From: GCA-002793235 sp965267355
GTDB lineage: Bacteria; Bacteroidota; Bacteroidia; Flavobacteriales_E; Vicingaceae
Assembly (NCBI GenBank): GCA_965267355.1
Contig: OZ253956.1
Span: 2,294,001-2,358,000, forward strand
DNA length: 64,000 bases
Reading direction: 5' to 3'
The notes under the pieces were generated by a model. That model saw only the letters and a program-made list of their open reading frames with translations. It did no database searches and was not told the DNA's origin. Position 1 is the stretch's first letter, and each line of letters opens with the position of its first letter. A program made the position numbers and the translations under genes. Shown here piece by piece: positions 17,939-27,483 of this stretch.

Positions 17939-20900
17939 ATGAAAAAGATAGTATCACTTTTTGTGCTAATTCTAATATGCACTTTTTCTTTTGGCCATGG
18001 TGGTGGAGATGCAGATTTCCATTTTACTGAGAACCTTGGTCAGTTAAATGACAAGGCACGTTTCCATTGTAAATTACACATTGGCGATATTTATTTTGAG
18101 CGTAATAAGTTTACATTCGATTTGTATTCAGCTGAGGATATTGAAAAACTTTACAAAGTAAGGCATAAAAGAAAATGGCGTGAAAAGTATGGTAAAACTC
18201 CATTTAAAATCAGAAAGCATGCCTATGCTATGGAGTTTTTGGGAGCAAACTTGCAAACGGATATTATTCCTACGGAAAAAGAAACATTTGTAAAGAATTA
18301 CATTAAAGGTAATGATCCCAATAAATGGGTGAGTGGAGCATCATCTTATGAGAAACTGAAGTATAGTGAAATATATAATAATATTGATTTAGAGATTTAC
18401 ACTAAAGATAACTCGTTAAAATATGATTTTATAGTTAGAAAAGGTGGTAATACACAAGACATTAAAGTTGCTTATCAAAATGTTGATGGTTTAAAGTTGA
18501 ATGATGGTTTACTTGAAATATCTTTATCTACAGGAGTAGTTAAAGAACTTAAACCGATTGCATACCAGGTAATTAATGGCGAACAAAAGTATGTTGACTG
18601 TAAGTTTGTTGTTAATGGAAATGAATTATCATTTAACTTTCCAAAAGGGTATGACACTAATTATGATTTAATAATAGATCCTACCTGGATTTTTTCTTCT
18701 CTTTCTGGTTCAACAGCTGATAACTGGGGTTTTACAGCGACTTATGATGATAATGAAAATTTTTATGGTGGAGGAATAGCTTTTGCCACAGGATATCCAA
18801 CTACTCCTGGTGCTTACGATATTACATTTGGTGGAAATGTAGATGCTGTTATTACGAAATTTAATCCTACAGGCACTGCTCTGGTTTATTCAACATACAT
18901 TGGTGGGTCTGATGCTGATCAGCCCCATAGTTTAGTTACAGATGCAGATAGTAACTTGGTAATACTGGGTGTAACATCTTCCAATAATTTTCCAATAACT
19001 GCTGGTGCTTATGACGCTACATTTAATGGTGGGAATAACATTACCGAAGATGGAATAACTTATGGAAATGGTACAGATATTTTTGTGTTGAAATTAGATA
19101 ATACAGGAGCAGGTTTAATAGGTAGTACTTATTTGGGAGGAACTGCTAATGATGGTTTTTCATTAAACCCTAGTTTAAAATTTAACTATGCTGACCATGC
19201 AAGGGGAGAAGTGGTGTTAGGTACTGCTAATGAAATATATATTGCTAGTTCTACAGTTAGTAATAATTTTCCAACTACAGTTGGAGCATACAGTCAAACT
19301 CAATTTGGTGGTTATGATGGAGTAGTTGCGAAATTAGCCCCCAATTTAACAGCTTTAACGTGGTCAACTTATTTGGGAGGAACAGGCGGTGATGCAACAT
19401 TCTCTGTTAGAGTTGATAATAAGAACAATGCTCTTTTTGTGTGTGGAGGAACAACCAGTAACAACTTAGGTGTTACAGCCGGAGTAATTGGACCTACATT
19501 TTCAGGGGCAGTTGATGGTTATGTTGCAAAGTTTGATAATGCTAATGGTGCTTTATCTGCAATGACTTATGTTGGTACCAATGCTTATGATCAATCTTAT
19601 ATTTTAGAAATTGATGATGATGAAGATATTTATGTGGTTGGTCAAACAAAAGGAGCTTACCCTGTTACACCTTCTACTTATAACAACCCTAATGGAACTC
19701 AGTTTATTCATAAAATGGATAATGATTTAACATCATCTTATTTTAGTACTGTTTTCGGTAGTGGTTCAGGTAGTGGAGTTGATATTTCTATTACTGCTTT
19801 TTTAATTGATAATTGTGATAATATTTATGTAGGTGGCTGGGGTGGTTCGACCAATAATGAGGGGTCTACTAACAATATGCCAATAACTGGTGATGCAATT
19901 CAATCTACAACTGATGGGAGTGATTTCTATTTTATTGTACTAGACAGAGATGCTCAAAACTTATTGTACGGAACTTATTTCGGAAATAATGGAGCAGCTG
20001 AACATGTGGATGGGGGGACATCTAGATTTGACAAAAAAGGGACAATATATGAAGGAGTTTGTGCAGCTTGTGGTGGTGGAAGCTTCCCAACTTCACCCGG
20101 AGCATATTCATCAACTAACGGTTCAAGTAATTGTAACTTTGGAGCTATAAAAATTGGTTTAGATTTTCAAGGTATTGTTGCTAGTGCTAATCCTCCGCCA
20201 GATGAGGAGATTTGTGGAGCCCCTTATAATATTGATTTCACAGGGAATAATCCATCTCCACCAAATAGTTATTGGGATTTTGGAGATGGTATGGGGACAG
20301 ATACCACTGCTAATCCAACTTATACTTATGCAGATACAGGCACTTATAATGTAATGTATGTAGCTATAGATTCAAGTTCTTGTAATATTGCTGATACTGT
20401 TTATTTTAATGTTAATGTACTACAAAATGATTCGTTAGATGCACAATTTACTTTTCCACCTTATGATCCCTGTACAGATAGTTTAACCGTACAATTAGAT
20501 TTTACAGGAACAGGTGCAGACTCCTTGTATTGGAACATGGGTAATGGAAGTACATTTATAAACGATACATCGGTTACCTACACCTATACAACATCTGGTA
20601 CATATTTCGTTACATTGGAAGCTTATGATTTGTTATGTGGTCAAACCTTTACTTTAATTGATACAGTTGACTTTAACCCTTCTGTTACAACTGTAACTGC
20701 TGCACCACCACCAAATGTAGAGTTATGCTCAGCACCATACAATGTAAATTTTACAGGGAATAATCCATCTCCACCAAATAGTTATTGGGATTTTGGAGAT
20801 GGTATGGGCACAGATACAGTTGCTAATCCAATGTACACTTATGCCGATACGGGCACTTATAATGTAATGTATGTTGTGATAGATTCCTCTACATGTAACA

Positions 20901-22495
20901 TTTCCGATACAGCTTTCTTTAATGTAACCGTTAATCAAGCTGACACACTAGATGCACAATTTACTTTTCCACCTTATGATCCCTGTACAGATAGTTTAAC
21001 CGTACAGTTAGATTTTACAGGTAGTGGAGCAGATTCTTTGTATTGGGATATGGGTAATGGAAGTACATTTATTAATGACACTTCGGTAACTTATACTTAT
21101 ACCACATCAGGAACCTACTATGTTACTTTTGAGGCTTATGATTTATTATGTAATCAAACCTTTACTTTAATTGATACAGTTGACTTTAACCCTTCTGTTA
21201 CAACTGTAACTGCTGCACCACCACCAAATGTAGAATTATGTTCAGCACCATACAATGTAAATTTTACAGGTAATAACCCTACACCGCCAAATAGTTATTG
21301 GGATTTTGGAGATGGTATGGGCACAGATACAGTTGCTAATCCAATGTACACTTATGCCGATACAGGCACTTATAATGTAATGTATGTTGTGATAGATTCC
21401 TCTACATGTAACATTTCCGATACAGCTTTCTTTAATGTAACCGTTAATCAAGCTGACACACTAGATGCACAATTTATTTTTCCACCTTATGATCCCTGTA
21501 CAGATAGTTTAACCGTACAGTTAGATTTTACAGGTAGTGGAGCAGATTCTTTGTATTGGGATATGGGTAATGGAAGTACATTTATTAATGATACTTCGGT
21601 AACTTATACTTATACCACATCAGGAACGTACTACGTTACATTTGAGGCTTATGATTTTATTTGTAATAATTCTGCAACGATTATTGATACAGTAATTTTT
21701 ACTCCAAATACCACTACGGTAAATGCCGTTCCACCACCACCAATTGTGATGTGTAGTCAACCATATGAGGTTAATTTTACAGGAAATACACCACCTTCGC
21801 CTGATAATTATTGGGATTTTGGAGATGGTAATACCTCTAATCAAGCAAATCCAACTCATATCTACCAAAATACAGGAGTGTATAATGTTATTTATGTGGC
21901 TATAGATTCATCTACATGTAATATTGCTGATACAGTTCCATTTACAGTTACATTAATTCAGGGACCAACATTTACTGCAACTTTAGATTTTGATCCTCCA
22001 AAACCATGCGAAATAGATTCGTTTGATGTTGAGTTAAAATTTAGTGGACAAAATGCCGATTCCATTTACTGGAATATGGGAGATGGAACAGAGTTCTTTA
22101 ATATAGATTCCGTTTATTATTTATATGGTAATGCGGGAACCTATAATGTTACTATGTCGGCTTATAATGATATTTGCAATATCAGCGAAACTATTTCTAA
22201 CGAAGTAACTTTTGTTGATATAGCAGATACAGAAGGTATTGTTCCGAATGTGTTTACACCAAATGGTGATGGTTGGAACGATAAATTAGTCGTGACAGGG
22301 ATTGATATAGATGAAGTTTACAATATTGAAATATTTAATCGCTGGGGTACAAAAGTATATGAGGGTTCTGATCCAGAGAATCCTTGGGATGGAGGAGATA
22401 GTAAAGATGGAGTGTATTTCTACAAATTAACTTACACAGACTTGTGTAGTGGAGAACAACGTTTGGTTACAGGTTATGTTACGTTATTAAAATAA
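17939..22495 (+). CDS. Giant secreted PKD-repeat protein with T9SS type B sorting domain
   Basis: The 1518-residue protein has a signal peptide (1-19). Residues about 25-245 look like the DUF7948 domain found at the N-terminus of such proteins (FTENLGQ, YNNIDLEIYTK). Residues about 250-745 form an SBBP-type beta-propeller with repeated YSTYIGG or YLGG blades. Four PKD-domain pairs of 171 residues start at 750, 921, 1092 and 1263, each with YWDFGDG and YTYADTGTY. The last 87 residues (1432-1518) are the gliding-associated type B sorting domain (FTPNGDGWNDKL, FNRWG, WDG, GVYFYKL). It should be exported across the outer membrane and act as a surface adhesin. A sister gene follows at 22667. The codon ATG at 17934 opens a two-codon frame overlapping this start. 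Confidence 0.92.
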   Translation: MKKIVSLFVLILICTFSFGHGGGDADFHFTENLGQLNDKARFHCKLHIGDIYFERNKFTFDLYSAEDIEKLYKVRHKRKWREKYGKTPFKIRKHAYAMEFLGANLQTDIIPTEKETFVKNYIKGNDPNKWVSGASSYEKLKYSEIYNNIDLEIYTKDNSLKYDFIVRKGGNTQDIKVAYQNVDGLKLNDGLLEISLSTGVVKELKPIAYQVINGEQKYVDCKFVVNGNELSFNFPKGYDTNYDLIIDPTWIFSSLSGSTADNWGFTATYDDNENFYGGGIAFATGYPTTPGAYDITFGGNVDAVITKFNPTGTALVYSTYIGGSDADQPHSLVTDADSNLVILGVTSSNNFPITAGAYDATFNGGNNITEDGITYGNGTDIFVLKLDNTGAGLIGSTYLGGTANDGFSLNPSLKFNYADHARGEVVLGTANEIYIASSTVSNNFPTTVGAYSQTQFGGYDGVVAKLAPNLTALTWSTYLGGTGGDATFSVRVDNKNNALFVCGGTTSNNLGVTAGVIGPTFSGAVDGYVAKFDNANGALSAMTYVGTNAYDQSYILEIDDDEDIYVVGQTKGAYPVTPSTYNNPNGTQFIHKMDNDLTSSYFSTVFGSGSGSGVDISITAFLIDNCDNIYVGGWGGSTNNEGSTNNMPITGDAIQSTTDGSDFYFIVLDRDAQNLLYGTYFGNNGAAEHVDGGTSRFDKKGTIYEGVCAACGGGSFPTSPGAYSSTNGSSNCNFGAIKIGLDFQGIVASANPPPDEEICGAPYNIDFTGNNPSPPNSYWDFGDGMGTDTTANPTYTYADTGTYNVMYVAIDSSSCNIADTVYFNVNVLQNDSLDAQFTFPPYDPCTDSLTVQLDFTGTGADSLYWNMGNGSTFINDTSVTYTYTTSGTYFVTLEAYDLLCGQTFTLIDTVDFNPSVTTVTAAPPPNVELCSAPYNVNFTGNNPSPPNSYWDFGDGMGTDTVANPMYTYADTGTYNVMYVVIDSSTCNISDTAFFNVTVNQADTLDAQFTFPPYDPCTDSLTVQLDFTGSGADSLYWDMGNGSTFINDTSVTYTYTTSGTYYVTFEAYDLLCNQTFTLIDTVDFNPSVTTVTAAPPPNVELCSAPYNVNFTGNNPTPPNSYWDFGDGMGTDTVANPMYTYADTGTYNVMYVVIDSSTCNISDTAFFNVTVNQADTLDAQFIFPPYDPCTDSLTVQLDFTGSGADSLYWDMGNGSTFINDTSVTYTYTTSGTYYVTFEAYDFICNNSATIIDTVIFTPNTTTVNAVPPPPIVMCSQPYEVNFTGNTPPSPDNYWDFGDGNTSNQANPTHIYQNTGVYNVIYVAIDSSTCNIADTVPFTVTLIQGPTFTATLDFDPPKPCEIDSFDVELKFSGQNADSIYWNMGDGTEFFNIDSVYYLYGNAGTYNVTMSAYNDICNISETISNEVTFVDIADTEGIVPNVFTPNGDGWNDKLVVTGIDIDEVYNIEIFNRWGTKVYEGSDPENPWDGGDSKDGVYFYKLTYTDLCSGEQRLVTGYVTLLK
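20186..22231 (+). repeat. Four in-frame 513-bp PKD units in the first giant gene
   Basis: Corresponding codons (Ala-x-Pro-Pro) recur at 20186, 20699, 21212 and 21725, exactly 513 bp apart. Units 2 and 3 are nearly identical at the DNA level; unit 1 is a little more divergent and unit 4 clearly degenerate and slightly shorter. Each unit encodes two PKD domains. Confidence 0.9.
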
Positions 22496-22517
22496 AATAA
22501 GTCGGATTATTTTAAAG

Positions 22518-22550
22518 AAAAGAGCTGCTATTGAGTGGCTCTTTTGTTTT
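22518..22550 (+). terminator. Intrinsic terminator between the two PKD genes
   Basis: AAAAGAGC and GCTCTTTT flank an imperfect loop, followed by a T-rich tract. It lies 23 nt after the stop of the first PKD gene. Confidence 0.75.
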
Positions 22551-22598
22551 TATATTATATGTTAAAAGAAGACTAATGTTATTGAATGTTAAAAAATA

Positions 22599-22619
22599 TT
22601 TTTATTTTAGATGCAACTT
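22599..22619 (+). promoter_or_regulatory. Leader block shared with the upstream PKD gene (copy 2)
   Basis: This is the same block as at 17868-17888, placed 47 nt before the start codon of the second PKD gene. Its presence supports duplication of gene plus control region and a separate transcript for each gene. Confidence 0.6.
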
Positions 22620-22666
22620 TTAATTTATTTAAAAGGTCTTTTTAACATTGTACTAATATATATTTC

Positions 22667-25600
22667 ATGAAAAGAATTTTTATTATTTTACTTGCTTTAT
22701 TATCTATTCAGGTTGGTAAGGCTCAGGTAGCAGTAAATAATACCAATACTGTAGCAAGTTATGTTCAAAATGTATTACTCGGAGGAGGGGTTACTGTGAG
22801 TAATATTACTTTTAATGGGGCTCCAGCTAATGTGGCTAATGCACAAGTAGGAGAGTTTACAGACCTAACCTCTAGTATAGGATTACCTAGTGGTATGATT
22901 TTAGGAAGTGGAGATGTTACTATGGCTCAGCAACCGAATACAGGAGGTGGTTCAAGTTTAGGAGGTACCGGAAATTCTGGTTCTGACCCTGATTTAAGTG
23001 CTATTAATGCTCCATCTTCTATATTTGATGAGGCTGTTTTGGAGTTCGACTTTATACCTACAGGAGATACCTTAAGATTTAATTATGTATTTGCATCAGA
23101 AGAATATGAAGAATATGTTTGTGCTAATGTGAATGATGCTTTTGGATTCTTTTTAACAGGAAATAATCCTTTGGGAGGGACTTATAATTCTCAGAATATA
23201 GCATTGGTCCCTAATCCATTGGTTCCTGGTACTTTTACAACTACTCCTGTAACAATTAATACTATTAATCCTGGAGTCCCTGGGGCTAATGGTACTGCTT
23301 CAAATTGTGCTGCTTTAGATCCCAACTGGGCTTCTTATAGCGTATATTATCAATCAAATACAGGTGGGACAAGTTATGAGTATGATGGAAGAACAGTAGT
23401 TTTACCGATAGAAGCCTTGGTTAATTGTGGAGAGACTTATCACATTAAGATTGCCATTTGTGATGTTGTTGATGCTGTGTTTGATTCAGGAGTTTTCTTA
23501 GAAGCTGGTAGTTTTGGTACAGATGGTACTGTTGATGCAACTCAAGCTAATGTGCCACCAGATGTTACTTTATGTGGACAACCTTATACTGTTGATTTTT
23601 CTGCTGGACAAAATCCTCCACCAAATAGTTATTGGGATTTTGGAGATGGAATAGGTACGGATACTGCTGCCAATCCATCTTATACTTATGCTGATACAGG
23701 ATCTTATGTAGTGATGTATGTTGCTATTGATTCCTCCGCTTGTATTCCAACAGATACAGCATATTTTAATGTAGATATTTTAGAAAACGATTCGTTAGAT
23801 GCACAATTTGCGTTTCCTCCTATCGATCCGTGTGTGGATAGTTTAACCGTACAATTAGATTTTACAGGAACAGGTGCGGATTCTTTGTATTGGGATATGG
23901 GTAACGGAACTACATTTATAGGTGATACTTCGGTTACCTATACTTACACAACTCCGGGAACATATTACATTACTTTCGAAGCGTATGATTTGCTCTGTAA
24001 CCAAACATTTACATTAATAGATACTATAGATTATAATCCTAATATTACTTTGGTAACGGCTTCTCCGCCACCAAATGTAGAGTTGTGTTCAGCTCCATAC
24101 AATGTGAATTTTACAGGGAATAATCCTGCTCCACCTCAAAGTTATTGGGACTTTGGAGATGGAATAGGAACCGATACATTAGTAAATCCGATGTACACTT
24201 ATGCCGATACAGGAACTTATAATGTGATGTACGTTACGATTGATTCCTCTACATGTAACATTGCAGATACTGCTTACTTTACAGTTGAAGTAAATCAATC
24301 AGATACTTTGGATGCACAATTTACTTTTCCACCTTATGATCCCTGTACAGATAGTTTAACCGTACAGTTAGATTTTACAGGAAGTGGAGCAGATTCTTTG
24401 TATTGGGACATGGGTAATTCCACTACTTTTATTAATGATACTTCGGTTACCTATACCTATACAACGCCAGGGACTTATTATGTAACTTTTGAAGCTTATG
24501 ACTTGGTATGTAATCAAACATTTACTTTAATTGATACAGTTGATTTTAATCCTGTAATTACTACAGTTACTGCATCAGCCCCTCCAAATGTGGAGTTATG
24601 TTCAGCACCATACAATGTGAATTTTACGGGTAACAATCCTACACCGCCTAATAGTTATTGGGATTTTGGAGATGGTATGGGCACAGATACAGTTGCTAAC
24701 CCAATGTATACTTATGCCGATACAGGTACCTACAATGTAATGTATGTTGTGATAGATTCATCAACTTGTAATCTAGCTGATACGGCCTACTTTAATGTAA
24801 CCGTTAATCAGGCAGAAGTATTAGATGCACAAATTGATATTCCACCTTATGATCCGTGTGTTGATAGTCTGACAATTCAGTTGGATTTTACAGGAAGTGG
24901 TGCGGATTCATTGTATTGGAATATGGGCAATGGAAGTACATTTATTAATGATACATCAGTAAGTTATACCTATACTTCATCAGGAGTCTATTATGTAACT
25001 TTTGAGGCTTATGACTTTACTTGTAATAATTCTGCAACGATTATTGATACGGTAATTTTCACTCCAAATACAACTACCGTGAATGCTGTTGTGCCACCAA
25101 ATATTTTATTATGTACAGCTCCTTATGAAGTGACATTTAATGGTAATAATCCTGCACCACCAAATAATTACTGGGATTTTGGTGATGGAGTGGGAACTTC
25201 AACACAGCATAGTCCAACCTATATTTATGGAGGAAGTGGTAATTATACGGTAATGTATGTGGCAATAGATTCATCTACATGTAATATTGCCGATACAGCA
25301 TATTTTAATGTAGCGCTAGTTCAAGCACCTATTTTTACTGCAACTTTAGATTTTGATTCTCCAGAACCATGTGAAGTAGATTCGTTTGATGTTGAGTTAA
25401 AGTTTACAGGGCAAAATGCCGATTCCATTTACTGGAATATGGGAGATGGAACAGAGTTTTTTAATATAGATTCCGTTTATTATTTATATGGTAATGCGGG
25501 AACCTATAATGTAACGATGTCAGCATACAATTATTTATGTAATACTAGTCAAACCATATCAAATGAAGTAACTTTTGTAGAGATGGGAGATACTGAAGGG

Positions 25601-25858
25601 ATAGTACCGAATGTGTTTACACCAAATGGGGATGGATGGAATGATAAGTTAGTAATAACAGGGATTGATATAGATGAAGTATATAACATAGAGGTATATA
25701 ATCGTTGGGGGACAAAAGTGTATGAAGGTTCTGATCCAGATAATCCTTGGGATGGAGGTAATAGTAAAGATGGAGTGTATTTCTACAAATTAACTTACAC
25801 AGACTTGTGTAGTGGAGAACAACGTCTTATTACAGGTTATGTTACCCTACTTAAGTAA
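22667..25858 (+). CDS. Secreted choice-of-anchor L / PKD-repeat protein with T9SS type B sorting domain
   Basis: The 1063-residue protein has a signal peptide (1-19, GKAQ). Residues about 22-285 match the choice-of-anchor L domain (NTVASYVQNVLLGGGVTVSN, FNYVFASEEYEEYV, NCGETYHIKIAICDV). Four 171-residue PKD pairs start at 294, 465, 636 and 807, then an 87-residue type B sorting domain (977-1063) nearly identical to that of the upstream protein. Only the N-terminal module differs between the sisters, a swap of head on a shared stalk. It is probably exported by the T9SS and attached at the cell surface. A strong terminator follows. Confidence 0.92.
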   Translation: MKRIFIILLALLSIQVGKAQVAVNNTNTVASYVQNVLLGGGVTVSNITFNGAPANVANAQVGEFTDLTSSIGLPSGMILGSGDVTMAQQPNTGGGSSLGGTGNSGSDPDLSAINAPSSIFDEAVLEFDFIPTGDTLRFNYVFASEEYEEYVCANVNDAFGFFLTGNNPLGGTYNSQNIALVPNPLVPGTFTTTPVTINTINPGVPGANGTASNCAALDPNWASYSVYYQSNTGGTSYEYDGRTVVLPIEALVNCGETYHIKIAICDVVDAVFDSGVFLEAGSFGTDGTVDATQANVPPDVTLCGQPYTVDFSAGQNPPPNSYWDFGDGIGTDTAANPSYTYADTGSYVVMYVAIDSSACIPTDTAYFNVDILENDSLDAQFAFPPIDPCVDSLTVQLDFTGTGADSLYWDMGNGTTFIGDTSVTYTYTTPGTYYITFEAYDLLCNQTFTLIDTIDYNPNITLVTASPPPNVELCSAPYNVNFTGNNPAPPQSYWDFGDGIGTDTLVNPMYTYADTGTYNVMYVTIDSSTCNIADTAYFTVEVNQSDTLDAQFTFPPYDPCTDSLTVQLDFTGSGADSLYWDMGNSTTFINDTSVTYTYTTPGTYYVTFEAYDLVCNQTFTLIDTVDFNPVITTVTASAPPNVELCSAPYNVNFTGNNPTPPNSYWDFGDGMGTDTVANPMYTYADTGTYNVMYVVIDSSTCNLADTAYFNVTVNQAEVLDAQIDIPPYDPCVDSLTIQLDFTGSGADSLYWNMGNGSTFINDTSVSYTYTSSGVYYVTFEAYDFTCNNSATIIDTVIFTPNTTTVNAVVPPNILLCTAPYEVTFNGNNPAPPNNYWDFGDGVGTSTQHSPTYIYGGSGNYTVMYVAIDSSTCNIADTAYFNVALVQAPIFTATLDFDSPEPCEVDSFDVELKFTGQNADSIYWNMGDGTEFFNIDSVYYLYGNAGTYNVTMSAYNYLCNTSQTISNEVTFVEMGDTEGIVPNVFTPNGDGWNDKLVITGIDIDEVYNIEVYNRWGTKVYEGSDPDNPWDGGNSKDGVYFYKLTYTDLCSGEQRLITGYVTLLK
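23546..25594 (+). repeat. Four in-frame 513-bp PKD units in the second giant gene
   Basis: Corresponding codons recur at 23546, 24059, 24572 and 25085, exactly 513 bp apart, the same period as in the upstream gene. Several blocks, such as the segment around 24320-24400, are almost identical to the upstream copies. Confidence 0.9.
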
Positions 25859-25882
25859 TTTAAATAAGTAATTAAATATAAG

Positions 25883-25914
25883 ACTGCCCCCGATAATCAG
25901 GGGCAGTTTTTTTA
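25883..25914 (+). terminator. Intrinsic terminator after the second PKD gene
   Basis: ACTGCCCC and GGGGCAGT form a perfect 8-bp stem, followed by seven T. The T-run touches the stop codon of the convergent BNR protein gene. Confidence 0.88.
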
Positions 25915-27483
25915 TTCTGTTTTTTTGAGCTTTATAGTTTGATTTCCTCTTTTGTTATTAAACCTTAATAAGTAATAGCCAACAGAAATCTCTGAAAGAT
26001 TAAGTTCCTGTAATGGATTTAGATTGTTTATAGTCATTATTTTTTTACCATCTATTGATAATAGTTCGATATTAGCTTGGTGCAAATCGTTATTATTAAA
26101 ATCAATGATTACTTTATTCTTAGTTGGGTTAGGAAAAATAGAAATGGGGTCTTGATTAGGATTTAAATCTTGAACAAATGTTCCTCCAGAAGACAAATCA
26201 ATACGTTCAAACCAAATATTAAGTTTAGTATTCCGAACATCTCCCCATACAGCATAAACAGTATCATTTATCATGCTTACGCACATGAAATCATTTCCTT
26301 TTTCAGCTAAAATGGTATCATAAGCTACTATGGCATCAGTTATAGAAAAATTATTAGAAAAGTTAGTAGAGTCTTTCCATCTTATAGCCCCATATATTTC
26401 TGAAGCAGTTTCATAAGTTGAATCAGTAGCATTTCTTCTATCTCTCCAGGTTACTACTAAATCTCCGTCATTATCAAAATCAGCCCAAATTAAATCTTGC
26501 ATTCTATTATTGGCAATTGGGTCGTTATTTACTCGTACAGGGTTTGTCCAGTTTGCTCCCGCATCGAATGTTTCGATGATATATACATCCAAATCACCAT
26601 TGTCAAAACCAGGGTATGCTAACAATAAGTGATTAGAGTTGGCTGGATTGGACAAGAAAGGGTAACCTTTTTTAGATAAACTATCAGTACTGGCAGAAGT
26701 AATATTCATTACAGATTGATAACTAAAAGTGGTACCCCCATTTGAAGAACTTGCCATGATAAATTGAGGCCAGAGATTTTGAGAGGGGACATAACTTGGG
26801 TAAACAATGTGGACATTCCCATTAGCATCTACTGTGTGTGCAGCTAATGGTGCATCAATGTTTGGTCCTATTAACCAGTTGGTATCATCAATATACTTCC
26901 AGTTACTCCAGTTGTTACCGCCATCAGTAGAACTTACAAAATAAGCTCTATTTGGAGGAGCGACCCAAGGAGCAGGTTTTGTGGTAATGTATAGATTACC
27001 ATCATTAATTCCACCAGAATTATCAACTACAATAAACGGTCTATCTATAGGGTATTTAGTTCCGTCCTCATTAGCATTAATAACCTCTATAGGTATTCCC
27101 CAAGATAAACCACCATCAGTGGATTTAGTTACATATACAGCTCCAGCAGTTGGAGTTTTTACGTAATCAATAAAACATAAATAAATATTGCCTGCATTAT
27201 CAAATGTTATTGAAGGGTCTGCAGAAGTATAGTTGCTTATCACATGAGGAATATTGTTAGTTGTACTCCATGAATTTCCTGCATCAAAGCTTACACGATA
27301 CTTTATCACTAAAAGGTTGCCAAATTTATACCCCATCCAGGCAACAACTATATGTTGTGAATTGTTAGGGTTGATAACCAGGTAAGGCTCACCATCAAAA
27401 GCAATTCCGTTGGATAAATTTTGGTTCTGTGAGAAAAGTGAAAAAGAAAGGAGTAGGGCAATTAGTAAAAAAAGTGTTCTCAT
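25912..27483 (-). CDS. Secreted BNR/sialidase-like repeat protein with T9SS type A sorting domain
   Basis: The 523-residue protein has a signal peptide (1-18, LFSQ). The body (about 20-430) is a six-bladed sialidase-type propeller with Asp-box motifs such as SFDAGNSW, STDGGLSW, STDGGNNW and TFDAGANW. The catalytic Arg triad of true sialidases is not evident, so enzymatic activity is uncertain. The C-terminal about 75 residues (IFPNPTKNKVIIDF to IKLKK) are a type A T9SS sorting signal. The start codon shares one base with the stop of the upstream protease gene (TAATG), so the two are co-translated. Confidence 0.88.
   Translation of the reverse strand: MRTLFLLIALLLSFSLFSQNQNLSNGIAFDGEPYLVINPNNSQHIVVAWMGYKFGNLLVIKYRVSFDAGNSWSTTNNIPHVISNYTSADPSITFDNAGNIYLCFIDYVKTPTAGAVYVTKSTDGGLSWGIPIEVINANEDGTKYPIDRPFIVVDNSGGINDGNLYITTKPAPWVAPPNRAYFVSSTDGGNNWSNWKYIDDTNWLIGPNIDAPLAAHTVDANGNVHIVYPSYVPSQNLWPQFIMASSSNGGTTFSYQSVMNITSASTDSLSKKGYPFLSNPANSNHLLLAYPGFDNGDLDVYIIETFDAGANWTNPVRVNNDPIANNRMQDLIWADFDNDGDLVVTWRDRRNATDSTYETASEIYGAIRWKDSTNFSNNFSITDAIVAYDTILAEKGNDFMCVSMINDTVYAVWGDVRNTKLNIWFERIDLSSGGTFVQDLNPNQDPISIFPNPTKNKVIIDFNNNDLHQANIELLSIDGKKIMTINNLNPLQELNLSEISVGYYLLRFNNKRGNQTIKLKKTE

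Noticed and set aside
20729..21868. Three similar minus-strand frames opposite the PKD units
   Set aside because: They are shadows of the in-frame 513-bp repeat; their similarity to each other only reflects the repeated coding sequence of the plus strand, and no signal or domain is visible.
20186..25594. Repeats examined as a possible CRISPR array or mobile element
   Set aside because: Period of 513 bp is a multiple of three, lies in open frame and encodes PKD domains; no spacers, short direct repeats or transposase.
25912..27483. Calling the BNR protein a true sialidase
   Set aside because: Asp-boxes are present, but the arginine triad and catalytic Tyr/Glu pair of sialidases could not be identified.
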